Source: CAZDML01 sp964506645
GTDB lineage: Bacteria > Elusimicrobiota > Elusimicrobia > 2-01-FULL-59-12
NCBI GenBank assembly: GCA_964506645.1
Contig: CAZDML010000111.1
Coordinates: 1-6,834, forward strand
Length of the DNA: 6,834 nucleotides
Direction: 5' to 3'
The first letter of the stretch is position 1. Each line of letters starts with the position of its first letter. Positions 1 to 6,086 of this stretch are shown piece by piece. The notes below the pieces were generated by a model. The model did not search any database, was not told the DNA's origin, and saw nothing but the letters and a program-made list of their open reading frames with translations. A program made the position numbers and the translations under genes.

Positions 1-3000
1 CGTCGTAGTGATTTACTCCCATAATCTCCTGCGAATTGATCTTCCCGACTGTCACGCAAAGTGTCCTGTACATACATGTGGATGGTAATGTCTGATTTCC
101 CTTGCTCCTTAAACCACTGACGTATTTTAGGATCAGAAAGATATTGATTTACATACGACTTAAATAAGGCACCCTGCTTTTGCATGCCCGGGGACACTGT
201 GGCCAAATGGTCTGGCATCGGCTGATGCCCTGTACGGAGAGACATCCCCAAGATCGCCCAGAAGATGCTTAAAACGAACATGGCTCTAGGCACAAACCGT
301 GTCTTCTTTGGGTTGCCGTTCCAGCGAGAATCCATAAGGTGAAAAAGACCGGCTAGAATGCCAAGAAGAATCCAGGGGGAATAGAGAGGTTGGTTAAACA
401 TGACATAAAGTCCTGTTGCTTGAAGTAAATACGCAAATATTTCATGGAGTCTTCCAGGCATCCGAAGGAACAACATCACTTGATGGTTAAATTCATGCAA
501 TCGAACCACCGGATAGAGAGCGATCAACACCCAGGCCTCAACGCGTTCATTCCAGCTTAATCGTCCGTCTCCAAGGGTTTCGACAACAACCTCGCGACGA
601 GGAAGTTTGCTTTCCGCATACCCCAGTAAAACGGTCTGATAAAGTAAAAGCCCAACGACGGGCCATAGACCATGAACAAAGAAGGCGACGATAGAGAATA
701 CTATTACTGCAATGGTTGATTCGCGTGTACGCGCAGGCATGCGGTGTGACGCCTTCTGGACACGTTTGAGATCTTCGTAATATTCAGCATAGATTCCGGC
801 ATTAGCGGATCCATCATCAAGAACAATCCCTAGTCTATCCTCTGTCATGAAGCGATGGAGACGCTTTATGGTTTCAGAAATGGCCAGTGCAGGATTGCCC
901 ACCAAGCGCCCGATTCGGGGGCCAGATACAGGGAAGAGATCCTCAAAACCGCCGTAGGGATCGCTTAAGATGAGCTCTCCTTTATCGTTAAATCCAAGTG
1001 CCATTCGATTGAATGCGAATGTGGGCGGCAAATTAGACCACGAGCCACTCCGGTCCAGTTCTGTATAAAGGAGATCGACTTCTTTACCTTGAATCATCGG
1101 GGTCTCGGCTGTTACCCCGAGCAGTTGCAATTGATTTAGAATTTGCCCAATATTCTTTTCTGGATCCTGAAAGGTCATCAAATCGATATCTTTTGGATTA
1201 CGACCCAGCAGAAGATCGCGAACAAATCCTCCCGTTAATAGAAGACGTCCACGAATCAAGGGGTGGTTAAGCAGGAGGACGATTTCACGAAGCTCTGGCG
1301 GGATGCTATGGATATCTATGACCCGCCGGTGCTGAGCATCCACATCAGACACTCTAACAGCCGGGGATCGCAAGTCTAAGTCAAATTCCTCGTCGCGGAG
1401 GGGAATGGGAGCCCCATCCTCCTGCTTCACAACCGCGCCGTCGGAGACAGAGTGCATAGATCTATTTTCGAGAAGCTGTTTTGCTAATGCGGCAGCTTTT
1501 TCGTGAGCGGGACTTCCCTGCACACCAAAATCCACCCAGTTCCACAAGAGATTTGTCAGCAATGTTTGTTCTGAAATTTCTGGATCCCATGATACTCTCC
1601 AAAGACCTCGTTGATAATTCGATGAGCCGTGTGAAGTGCGAACATCGATCGAAACCCACTCTCTGAGCTGCTCTTTGAGATTAGAAAGTCGTCTGTCTGT
1701 GCTTCTCAAAATGGCTTCCAAGACGGTCACGACTCGAATCTCCACGGCATGTCGATCCAATCCATCCTCAGACTTAATCCTTTTTAAAGAATCTCGCAGT
1801 TGCTGCTCAACAGTGGGATAATTCGCATGGAGATTTTGGAGGAAGCGTTCATACTCGCTGTCTCCATACGAGCGATTTCGGCCCATTTGAATTACAAGGT
1901 TACGGTTTTCCACCTTCACAGTTAACGGGACAGACGCATTAGACACGGTTTCGAGACGGATTCGCTGGGCCTCTCGAAGGGTGTCGCCAAAGCCATTATC
2001 TCGTGCCGCTACAGAAGGAAAATCCTTATAAAGTCTCAATAAAAGGAGGTAAATAGATGGATCATAGGGGGACGTTCCCATGCTAACAACACTAAACCCT
2101 CGAACAGATTCTGGCAATGACTTCGGTTTATTTTCACTTAGCGCATCTTCAATGATCTTAAGGCTCGATCTTCGGAAGGATAGCGCATCCTCTTCAAGAC
2201 CCAGCCTCAGCGCATCCGATCTAAGCAGCTCATCAACCGAGTAAGCAGGAGGCATTAATTCTTGAAGGCGGGCAGTCAAGCGCTGCATACTTTCTTGAAG
2301 AGCACTTTCATTGAAATTAGAATCTGCTCTTTGATATGCAACCCTATAGGCCTCTTCGCGTCTACGCAGCGAAGCCGATACCCCTTCATGCCAACCCACT
2401 CTCGCTTCGCGGCGCGCCCAGAGATAGTCGGTTTTCGATAAATAGTCAGCCTGATAGAGTACGTTTAACGCTTCCATACGGCTACTGAGAGCCTCTCTAG
2501 CCCTTTTAGTATCTTCTTTGAACCCATCCTGTGCATTTTCTAGAGCGCTTTGCCGTAAGAAAAACACCCGGAGTGCGCCAGACAATCCATGCCAATCACC
2601 GCTGAAGACGCTATCAATCCCAGACGTTTCCCGTTTCACATGGTCATATGCCTTGGCAGCTTCCAAAATCGTGCTATCTCTTGTCCTTCTGGCCATCAAT
2701 AAAGGGGTATCTGCGTCTTCATCAATTCGATAGGAGTGCCAGGAGGAGAATACCGATGATGCAAATGAATCAAAGTCCGAGTTATTCGGAACACTATTTT
2801 CATCCTGTAGCATCTTTGCTAATGCAGGAGGGAGTTCTCGCAAAGCGTCGGCATAGCGTATATTCCAGTAGTTCTGCCACGCATGGAGACGTAATGAATC
2901 AACTTCATACTCATGGCGCGCTCGCCCAATATCACGAGAACCAGAAATATTCGACTCATAGGCACTCAAGCTATCAGCGTGCTTTCCTTGCGCCCCATAG

Positions 3001-5933
3001 CTTTGCCGGCCCTGGGTTCGTGCAATTTTTGCTGACATGATTCGGTGTGCCCGTTCATCTGCCGCCGTGTAAAGACCGAAAGCTTTTGCCTGCGGGTCTG
3101 CAACATCTTCTAGGTCCTGGAGAGTAAAAAGGTACTCTGTCTCTGCATAGGCCAGTCGGGTATTGTATGCATCCGCCATGTGATCGAGTGCTTCAATACC
3201 CCACCCAGAATAATCGACGCTTGCAAAGTGATCCCGCTGTTGGTGTTCTTGATATTCTTTGAACCGCCGGTCGAACTCCTTCTTTCTTTCAGAGTCCTCT
3301 AGAAGCTTATAGGCGGCATGAATTGCAATAAAGATTTTCTCCGAACCTGGTTCTAGGTTTACATCCGGGTGATACATGCGCGCCAGACGACGATAAGCGG
3401 ATCGAATCTGCGATTGGCTTGCATTAATTGGCAACCCCAATACCACGTAAGGATTTTTGGATGTGAATTGTTCGCGTGAATGGTAGTCCGTCGTCGGAGT
3501 CCCTTCCGCACGGACAGGGAGTGTTTCTTCTTGCTTCTCGGGCATCGTATGGTAACCGAGTCGTGCACGGTCTCGCCAGCCCTGCGGGCCTATCACGCGA
3601 TCAATCGTATTTCGCAAGACACGGCGAAATTCCCATTTATACCTGAATTTTCGAGCGGATAATTCTGAAATCTCTCTGAAATACTTATCCCCGCTGTATT
3701 CCGATGTGCCAAAGACAAGTAGAGGAAGTTTATTTTTAGTTCGTTTCGCTTGGATCATCCGCAACCGACCAATGTCTCTACGGGCGACACGGTTTTCGTC
3801 CCAGCGGTAAAGCCTCCGTGATTTGAAGAGAGGAAAATTGGTATGGTCCAGCTCATGCATGATGATGAGCCACAGTTTGTCTTGTAGATCTGACATGATT
3901 TGCTGAGATTGCGCTTTCATCGCTGTTCTTAAAGACTCATCGGCTAAAACATACGCATCGTAGGCGGTTTTAAAATCACGAACTATCGTTTGGTAGGCAC
4001 TGTCCTCAAGAAGAATGTGTGGGGAGTAGCCTGGTATCTTTCGCGCCCCTCCTTTACGAAGACCGCTCCAGGCATGGATAGGAATCCCATTCCCCAGCGG
4101 GGATAATAGTGCCTTCAAATAGTTCCAGATGCGATACCTGTAGGGGATGCGGTCATCAACGCCTTGCCATAGAAGCGTTTCAACTGAATTGTCTGTGATA
4201 GGACGCAAAATCCCATCCTGAAAATATGCCAGGATACTTTCTGGTGATGCCATCAATTCTTTTTTGAGTTTGCTTGAGCCTCCTTTTACCCCTGCGAACA
4301 AATTTGCATGCACCCAACGTATGGCATCATACCCCTGGGCGAGCGTAGGCATGGGAGTGTGACGTATCTTCGCCGTTGAGGGTCCCCGCTGACGTCGATA
4401 CGCAGCCTGCGCAACTTCCGCATTTGTCAACCATTCTCCCATCAAACGTTTAAGATACAGTTGTCTGTCCGCTTCCGTCACCTGTTCAATTTCTGGTTGA
4501 AGAACGATGTAGGAGACCTTTTTCTCCCGCAAGAGTTCTGCAATAGCCGCCGTATGAAATCCGCCTGTGACGAGCACCACTGGACTGGGCAGGGACAACG
4601 TCTTCTCTACCATGGGTTTATTACGCAAGCGCGCCATAACGTAATAGTCAATACTGGCAGAAATCAATCGTCGAATTTGAATCTCATCAAACCCTGCCAT
4701 GCCATTGTGGACAAGCAAACTGTTTGCGAGTGCCGTAAAGGGATTAATGCGCGATGCAAAACTTTGCACCTCTGCTTCTGTCGCTCGCAAGTCGACAAGA
4801 CGCAAGAGGGTCGACAAGTCGTACTCCACCTGCACCAGCGAGCGTGCTTGGGGTGTCTCTGCCAATTGCACTTTAATCCGCTGTGCAAATTCCTGGACTT
4901 CAAGCAGGAGCTTATCCATGCTGATCGAATGTGTGGCACGTAAAAATGCCATATAGCGTCCGAGTTCCTGGGGGACGCGCGAGATCATACGGTGAGCATT
5001 TAGAAGCTGTAGCAGATAGAGGTAATACAGGTTGGGCTCGCTTTCCTGAGAGAGTCGCTTGAGTGTTTGTTGTTCTTTATCGGAAAGCACAGGTTGAAGT
5101 ATGGCCAGTGTCTGTACAGCCTGGCGACGCAATGTGTCCTGCCTGGGAATACCCTGTGGTGTTGATGCGAGTTCCTGCTCCCATCGCGCCAGTGCCGGAA
5201 AATCTCGGACTACATTGATCCCCTTTCCGATCCCGTTTTCAACAAGGTCACGGATATACGTTTCTAAAGATATCTGGCCCTGTTCAAATGTGCTCCATCG
5301 ACTCTGAAATTTTTTGAGAGAGGGCGTGTAGAGTTTATCTTCGAGAATATGTAGATCATCCCGAAGACGAGACAGCTGTTTAACAAGTTGCTGACGTGAG
5401 AGTTGAGTCTGTCTAAAAAGCTGGCGATTTACTTCATAGTAATGCTCGTTTTCAACACCAATGAGAAGATGAGTATTTTGCCGTTGTACAGCAAAATATT
5501 CCATTCCTGTCATTTCTCCTTCCTGCACGAGATAGTCACACGCCTCCTTTCGCAGCGCGGAATCACTAATGCGATTCATCCCTGAGGAATCAATGGGGCC
5601 TTGCGCGCCTTCTACAGCGAGAGAAAAGGGAACATCTCCCTTCAAGGGCGAAAGTCGGCTCGCAAGAAAGTCCAAAATCCCAGCAATCTTCTTCTGTACG
5701 CCATAATGGGCATGAAGGTCCTGGATCAAAATCACTCGAGGCTCAGCGGATTCGGGCGCAGAGGCATAAAAATCAGTCATGCGAGCGAGCTGGGGTGGGG
5801 GGATAAGGTTGAACTGAGGAACTAAAAGTGATTTTCCTGACGGCTCTGTAAGCGATGAGACTGCTTCCACGCTATGGGAAGAAGTGATGATCAAACAGAA
5901 GCTCACGCTGGCAGCTATAAATTTCTTAATCAT
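1..5933 (-). CDS. Giant multidomain membrane protein: signal peptide, ChaN/Tiki-like, J-domain, nucleotidyltransferase head (3' end off window)
   Basis: One open frame of 1977 codons plus two bases, with no stop before the left edge. ATG 5933-5931 is the only usual start: an in-frame TAA lies nine codons upstream (5960-5958) with no ATG, GTG or TTG between. No clear Shine-Dalgarno. Order of parts: signal peptide 1-24 (KK, hydrophobic core, VEA before the cut); ChaN/Tiki-like domain 66-480; helical region with HELDH 693-697; J-domain 827-891 with HPD 855-857; unassigned helix-rich region 892-1545, charged and coiled-coil-like at 1127-1232; class II nucleotidyltransferase head 1550-1700; membrane region 1741-1900 containing HEFNH 1813-1817; hydrophilic tail 1901-1977. 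Only two cysteines were seen, C13 and C132. The export signal fits the membrane spans but not the J-domain and nucleotidyltransferase, which normally work in the cytoplasm. The overall function is unknown. The frame and domain calls are secure; any activity is inference. Confidence 0.93.
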   Translation of the reverse strand, partial: MIKKFIAASVSFCLIITSSHSVEAVSSLTEPSGKSLLVPQFNLIPPPQLARMTDFYASAPESAEPRVILIQDLHAHYGVQKKIAGILDFLASRLSPLKGDVPFSLAVEGAQGPIDSSGMNRISDSALRKEACDYLVQEGEMTGMEYFAVQRQNTHLLIGVENEHYYEVNRQLFRQTQLSRQQLVKQLSRLRDDLHILEDKLYTPSLKKFQSRWSTFEQGQISLETYIRDLVENGIGKGINVVRDFPALARWEQELASTPQGIPRQDTLRRQAVQTLAILQPVLSDKEQQTLKRLSQESEPNLYYLYLLQLLNAHRMISRVPQELGRYMAFLRATHSISMDKLLLEVQEFAQRIKVQLAETPQARSLVQVEYDLSTLLRLVDLRATEAEVQSFASRINPFTALANSLLVHNGMAGFDEIQIRRLISASIDYYVMARLRNKPMVEKTLSLPSPVVLVTGGFHTAAIAELLREKKVSYIVLQPEIEQVTEADRQLYLKRLMGEWLTNAEVAQAAYRRQRGPSTAKIRHTPMPTLAQGYDAIRWVHANLFAGVKGGSSKLKKELMASPESILAYFQDGILRPITDNSVETLLWQGVDDRIPYRYRIWNYLKALLSPLGNGIPIHAWSGLRKGGARKIPGYSPHILLEDSAYQTIVRDFKTAYDAYVLADESLRTAMKAQSQQIMSDLQDKLWLIIMHELDHTNFPLFKSRRLYRWDENRVARRDIGRLRMIQAKRTKNKLPLLVFGTSEYSGDKYFREISELSARKFRYKWEFRRVLRNTIDRVIGPQGWRDRARLGYHTMPEKQEETLPVRAEGTPTTDYHSREQFTSKNPYVVLGLPINASQSQIRSAYRRLARMYHPDVNLEPGSEKIFIAIHAAYKLLEDSERKKEFDRRFKEYQEHQQRDHFASVDYSGWGIEALDHMADAYNTRLAYAETEYLFTLQDLEDVADPQAKAFGLYTAADERAHRIMSAKIARTQGRQSYGAQGKHADSLSAYESNISGSRDIGRARHEYEVDSLRLHAWQNYWNIRYADALRELPPALAKMLQDENSVPNNSDFDSFASSVFSSWHSYRIDEDADTPLLMARRTRDSTILEAAKAYDHVKRETSGIDSVFSGDWHGLSGALRVFFLRQSALENAQDGFKEDTKRAREALSSRMEALNVLYQADYLSKTDYLWARREARVGWHEGVSASLRRREEAYRVAYQRADSNFNESALQESMQRLTARLQELMPPAYSVDELLRSDALRLGLEEDALSFRRSSLKIIEDALSENKPKSLPESVRGFSVVSMGTSPYDPSIYLLLLRLYKDFPSVAARDNGFGDTLREAQRIRLETVSNASVPLTVKVENRNLVIQMGRNRSYGDSEYERFLQNLHANYPTVEQQLRDSLKRIKSEDGLDRHAVEIRVVTVLEAILRSTDRRLSNLKEQLREWVSIDVRTSHGSSNYQRGLWRVSWDPEISEQTLLTNLLWNWVDFGVQGSPAHEKAAALAKQLLENRSMHSVSDGAVVKQEDGAPIPLRDEEFDLDLRSPAVRVSDVDAQHRRVIDIHSIPPELREIVLLLNHPLIRGRLLLTGGFVRDLLLGRNPKDIDLMTFQDPEKNIGQILNQLQLLGVTAETPMIQGKEVDLLYTELDRSGSWSNLPPTFAFNRMALGFNDKGELILSDPYGGFEDLFPVSGPRIGRLVGNPALAISETIKRLHRFMTEDRLGIVLDDGSANAGIYAEYYEDLKRVQKASHRMPARTRESTIAVIVFSIVAFFVHGLWPVVGLLLYQTVLLGYAESKLPRREVVVETLGDGRLSWNERVEAWVLIALYPVVRLHEFNHQVMLFLRMPGRLHEIFAYLLQATGLYVMFNQPLYSPWILLGILAGLFHLMDSRWNGNPKKTRFVPRAMFVLSIFWAILGMSLRTGHQPMPDHLATVSPGMQKQGALFKSYVNQYLSDPKIRQWFKEQGKSDITIHMYVQDTLRDSREDQFAGDYGSKSLR
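234..713 (-). other. Multi-spanning membrane region with HEFNH motif (residues about 1741-1900)
   Basis: Hydrophobic runs appear at 1741-1772 (IAVIVFSIVAFFV, then PVVGLLLYQTVLLGY), 1800-1812 (AWVLIALYPVVRL), 1832-1846, 1853-1867 (PWILLGILAGLFHLM) and 1884-1899 (AMFVLSIFWAILGMSL). Together they suggest four to six membrane spans. At the end of the second run sits HEFNH (H1813, E1814, H1817), and a later span ends in HLMD (H1865, D1868). That resembles membrane zinc peptidases such as the M50 group, which place HExxH at a membrane helix and an aspartate ligand on another. No family was recognised with certainty. Confidence 0.55.
834..1286 (-). other. Class II nucleotidyltransferase head, poly(A) polymerase/CCA-adding type (residues about 1550-1700)
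   Basis: The head signature is intact: LLLTGGFVRDLLLGRNPKDIDLM, with GG at 1568-1569, RD at 1572-1573 and the metal-binding DxD at 1582/1584. A third acidic residue is in the following strand (EVDLL, D1620). Next comes TFAFNRMAL, the counterpart of the family's RRDFTINAMAL, then LSDPYGGFEDL, the counterpart of the family's IDPxGGxxDL. IKRLHRF (1689-1695) matches the start of the neck helix. These enzymes add nucleotides to RNA 3' ends. Here the neck, body and tail are absent and membrane segments follow instead. The fold call is strong. RNA as substrate is not supported, because many heads of this type in fusions have unknown targets. Confidence 0.85.
2238..2555 (-). other. Charged helical, coiled-coil-like segment (residues about 1127-1232)
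   Basis: The stretch is rich in R, E, A, Q and L with almost no proline or glycine. It includes repeated basic-acidic clusters such as TKRAREAL, WARREAR and RRREEAYR, and ends at MPPAYS. It probably forms long amphipathic helices or a coiled coil. It belongs to a larger region (about 892-1545) linking the J-domain to the nucleotidyltransferase head, in which I recognise no family. Around 1290-1400 the region turns to mixed strand and helix (for example PLTVKVENRNLVIQMGR). Confidence 0.5.
3261..3455 (-). other. J-domain (DnaJ family), residues about 827-891
   Basis: The segment starts NPYVVLGLPINAS, continues with helix II (QIRSAYRRLARMYHPD), then the helix III stretch IFIAIHAAYKLLEDSERKKEF and a final DRRF. 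It has full J-domain length and the invariant HPD (855-857) in the loop after helix II. In known J-proteins HPD triggers ATP hydrolysis by a DnaK/Hsp70 partner. There is no glycine/phenylalanine-rich linker and no cysteine zinc-finger repeats afterwards, so it is a class C (J-domain only) type. Its place inside a protein with an export signal is unusual. The domain call is strong; interaction with Hsp70 is inference. Confidence 0.93.
3744..4016 (-). other. Possible metallopeptidase-like segment with HExxH (residues about 640-730)
   Basis: Within a helical stretch, the apolar run LWLII leads into MHELDH. This gives H693, E694 and H697, the spacing of a zincin active-site helix, in which two histidines hold zinc and the glutamate activates water. 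Acidic residues that could supply a third ligand follow (for example in WDENR, just downstream). No Met-turn or other family signature was found, so this may be a diverged or inactive peptidase module or a chance match. It sits between the ChaN/Tiki-like domain and the J-domain. Confidence 0.35.
4494..5738 (-). other. ChaN/Tiki-superfamily-like domain (residues about 66-480)
   Basis: The domain opens with a beta strand and histidine pair, RVILIQDLHAH (H74, H76). A second strand follows with an acidic residue, SLAVEGA (E108). It closes with PVVLVTGGFHTAAIAELL (GGFH at 457-460), a helix, and the strand SYIVLQP. This order (strand with H, strand ending in E, late G-G-x-H strand) matches the ChaN/TraB/erythromycin-esterase-like fold, whose members bind haem or metal, or act as hydrolases. 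Between the two halves lies a long helical insert (about 165-445). Similar DLH...VEGA...GGFH proteins are, to my knowledge, frequent in Omnitrophota. The fold assignment is by motif order only; substrate and activity are unknown. Confidence 0.6.
5862..5933 (-). other. Signal peptide (residues 1-24 of the giant protein)
   Basis: The first residues read MIKKF, then a hydrophobic core AASVSFCLIITSS, then SVEA followed by VSS. This is a standard Sec signal: two lysines, about 14 apolar residues, and a small residue at the cut site after A24. No lipobox is present: the cysteine at 13 sits inside the hydrophobic core, not after an L-x-A/G motif at a plausible cut. The protein is therefore expected to start across the inner membrane. 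An uncleaved N-terminal anchor is the alternative. Confidence 0.8.
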
Positions 5934-5956
5934 CTCTATATATCTAGGCTTTTTAT

Positions 5957-5962
5957 GTTATA
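5957..5962 (-). promoter_or_regulatory. Possible -10 box for the giant gene
   Basis: The minus strand reads TATAAC, five of six matches to the -10 consensus. It would start transcription near 5950 and leave a leader of about 17 bases. The -35 position at a 17-base spacer (5985-5980, GTTTTA) matches poorly. The direct repeat overlaps the spacer and -35 area, so an activator could stand in for a weak -35. A TATATA closer to the ATG is an alternative. Confidence 0.3.
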
Positions 5963-5964
5963 TC

Positions 5965-5983
5965 GACGTAAACAGGACGTAAA
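5965..5983. repeat. Direct repeat GACGTAAA x2, 11-base spacing
   Basis: GACGTAAA occurs at 5965-5972 and again, identical, at 5976-5983, separated by CAG. The centre-to-centre distance is 11 bases, about one helical turn, so both copies face the same side of the DNA. This is the usual layout of a tandem regulator site. It lies just upstream of the TATAAC box of the giant gene. The regulator is unknown. Confidence 0.45.
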
Positions 5984-6075
5984 ACCCTTGTAAAATCAAG
6001 CATTTCCTGGGTATTTCCGACTATACAGATCTGCTAGGTGGTTGCAAATACTCAATCCTGGTGATTCTTTAGGAC

Positions 6076-6081
6076 TATAAT
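6076..6081 (+). promoter_or_regulatory. Perfect TATAAT -10 box, likely giving a leaderless addB-like mRNA
   Basis: The consensus -10 hexamer ends five bases before the ATG at 6087. Transcription normally starts about six to seven bases past the box, which falls on or next to the A of the start codon, so the mRNA would have little or no leader. This fits the absence of a usable Shine-Dalgarno: TGAG is only two bases from the ATG. The -35 position with a 17-base spacer (6053-6058, CAATCC) is poor and there is no extended -10 TG. The placement, not a -35, is the main support. Confidence 0.5.
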
Positions 6082-6086
6082 GAGCT

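Larger units (their letters stand above)
5934..6086. promoter_or_regulatory. Divergent intergenic region
   Basis: These 153 AT-rich bases separate two genes facing away from each other, so both promoters must lie here or inside the opposite gene. A perfect TATAAT at 6076-6081 serves the plus-strand gene. A TATAAC (minus strand, 5962-5957) is the best -10 for the giant gene. An 8-base direct repeat at 5965-5983 lies just upstream of that box. No terminator-like hairpin or RNA gene is visible. Confidence 0.75.

Noticed and set aside
2648..3040. 130-codon open frame on the plus strand
   Set aside because: It is antisense to the helical region of the giant gene. The peptide has odd composition and no ribosome site, so there is no support as a gene.
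3261..3455. Canonical DnaJ (class A) gene
   Set aside because: Only the J-domain is present. The Gly/Phe linker, CxxCxGxG zinc repeats and C-terminal domains are missing, and it is embedded in a far larger protein.
4461..4943. 160-codon open frame on the plus strand
   Set aside because: It lies entirely antisense to the ChaN/Tiki-like domain, its product has no recognisable motif, and overlapping frames are equally open. It is a shadow of the real gene.
1..5933. Stop-codon reassignment as the reason for the long open frame
   Set aside because: No TAA, TAG or TGA occurs in the frame at all, so recoding is not needed. The TGA before the addB-like ATG and the TAA before the giant gene ATG sit where ordinary stops would.
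5987..6000. Small inverted repeat CTTG-TAAAAT-CAAG as terminator or operator
   Set aside because: The stem is only four base pairs, with no T run after it, and divergent genes need no terminator here. It is most likely chance.
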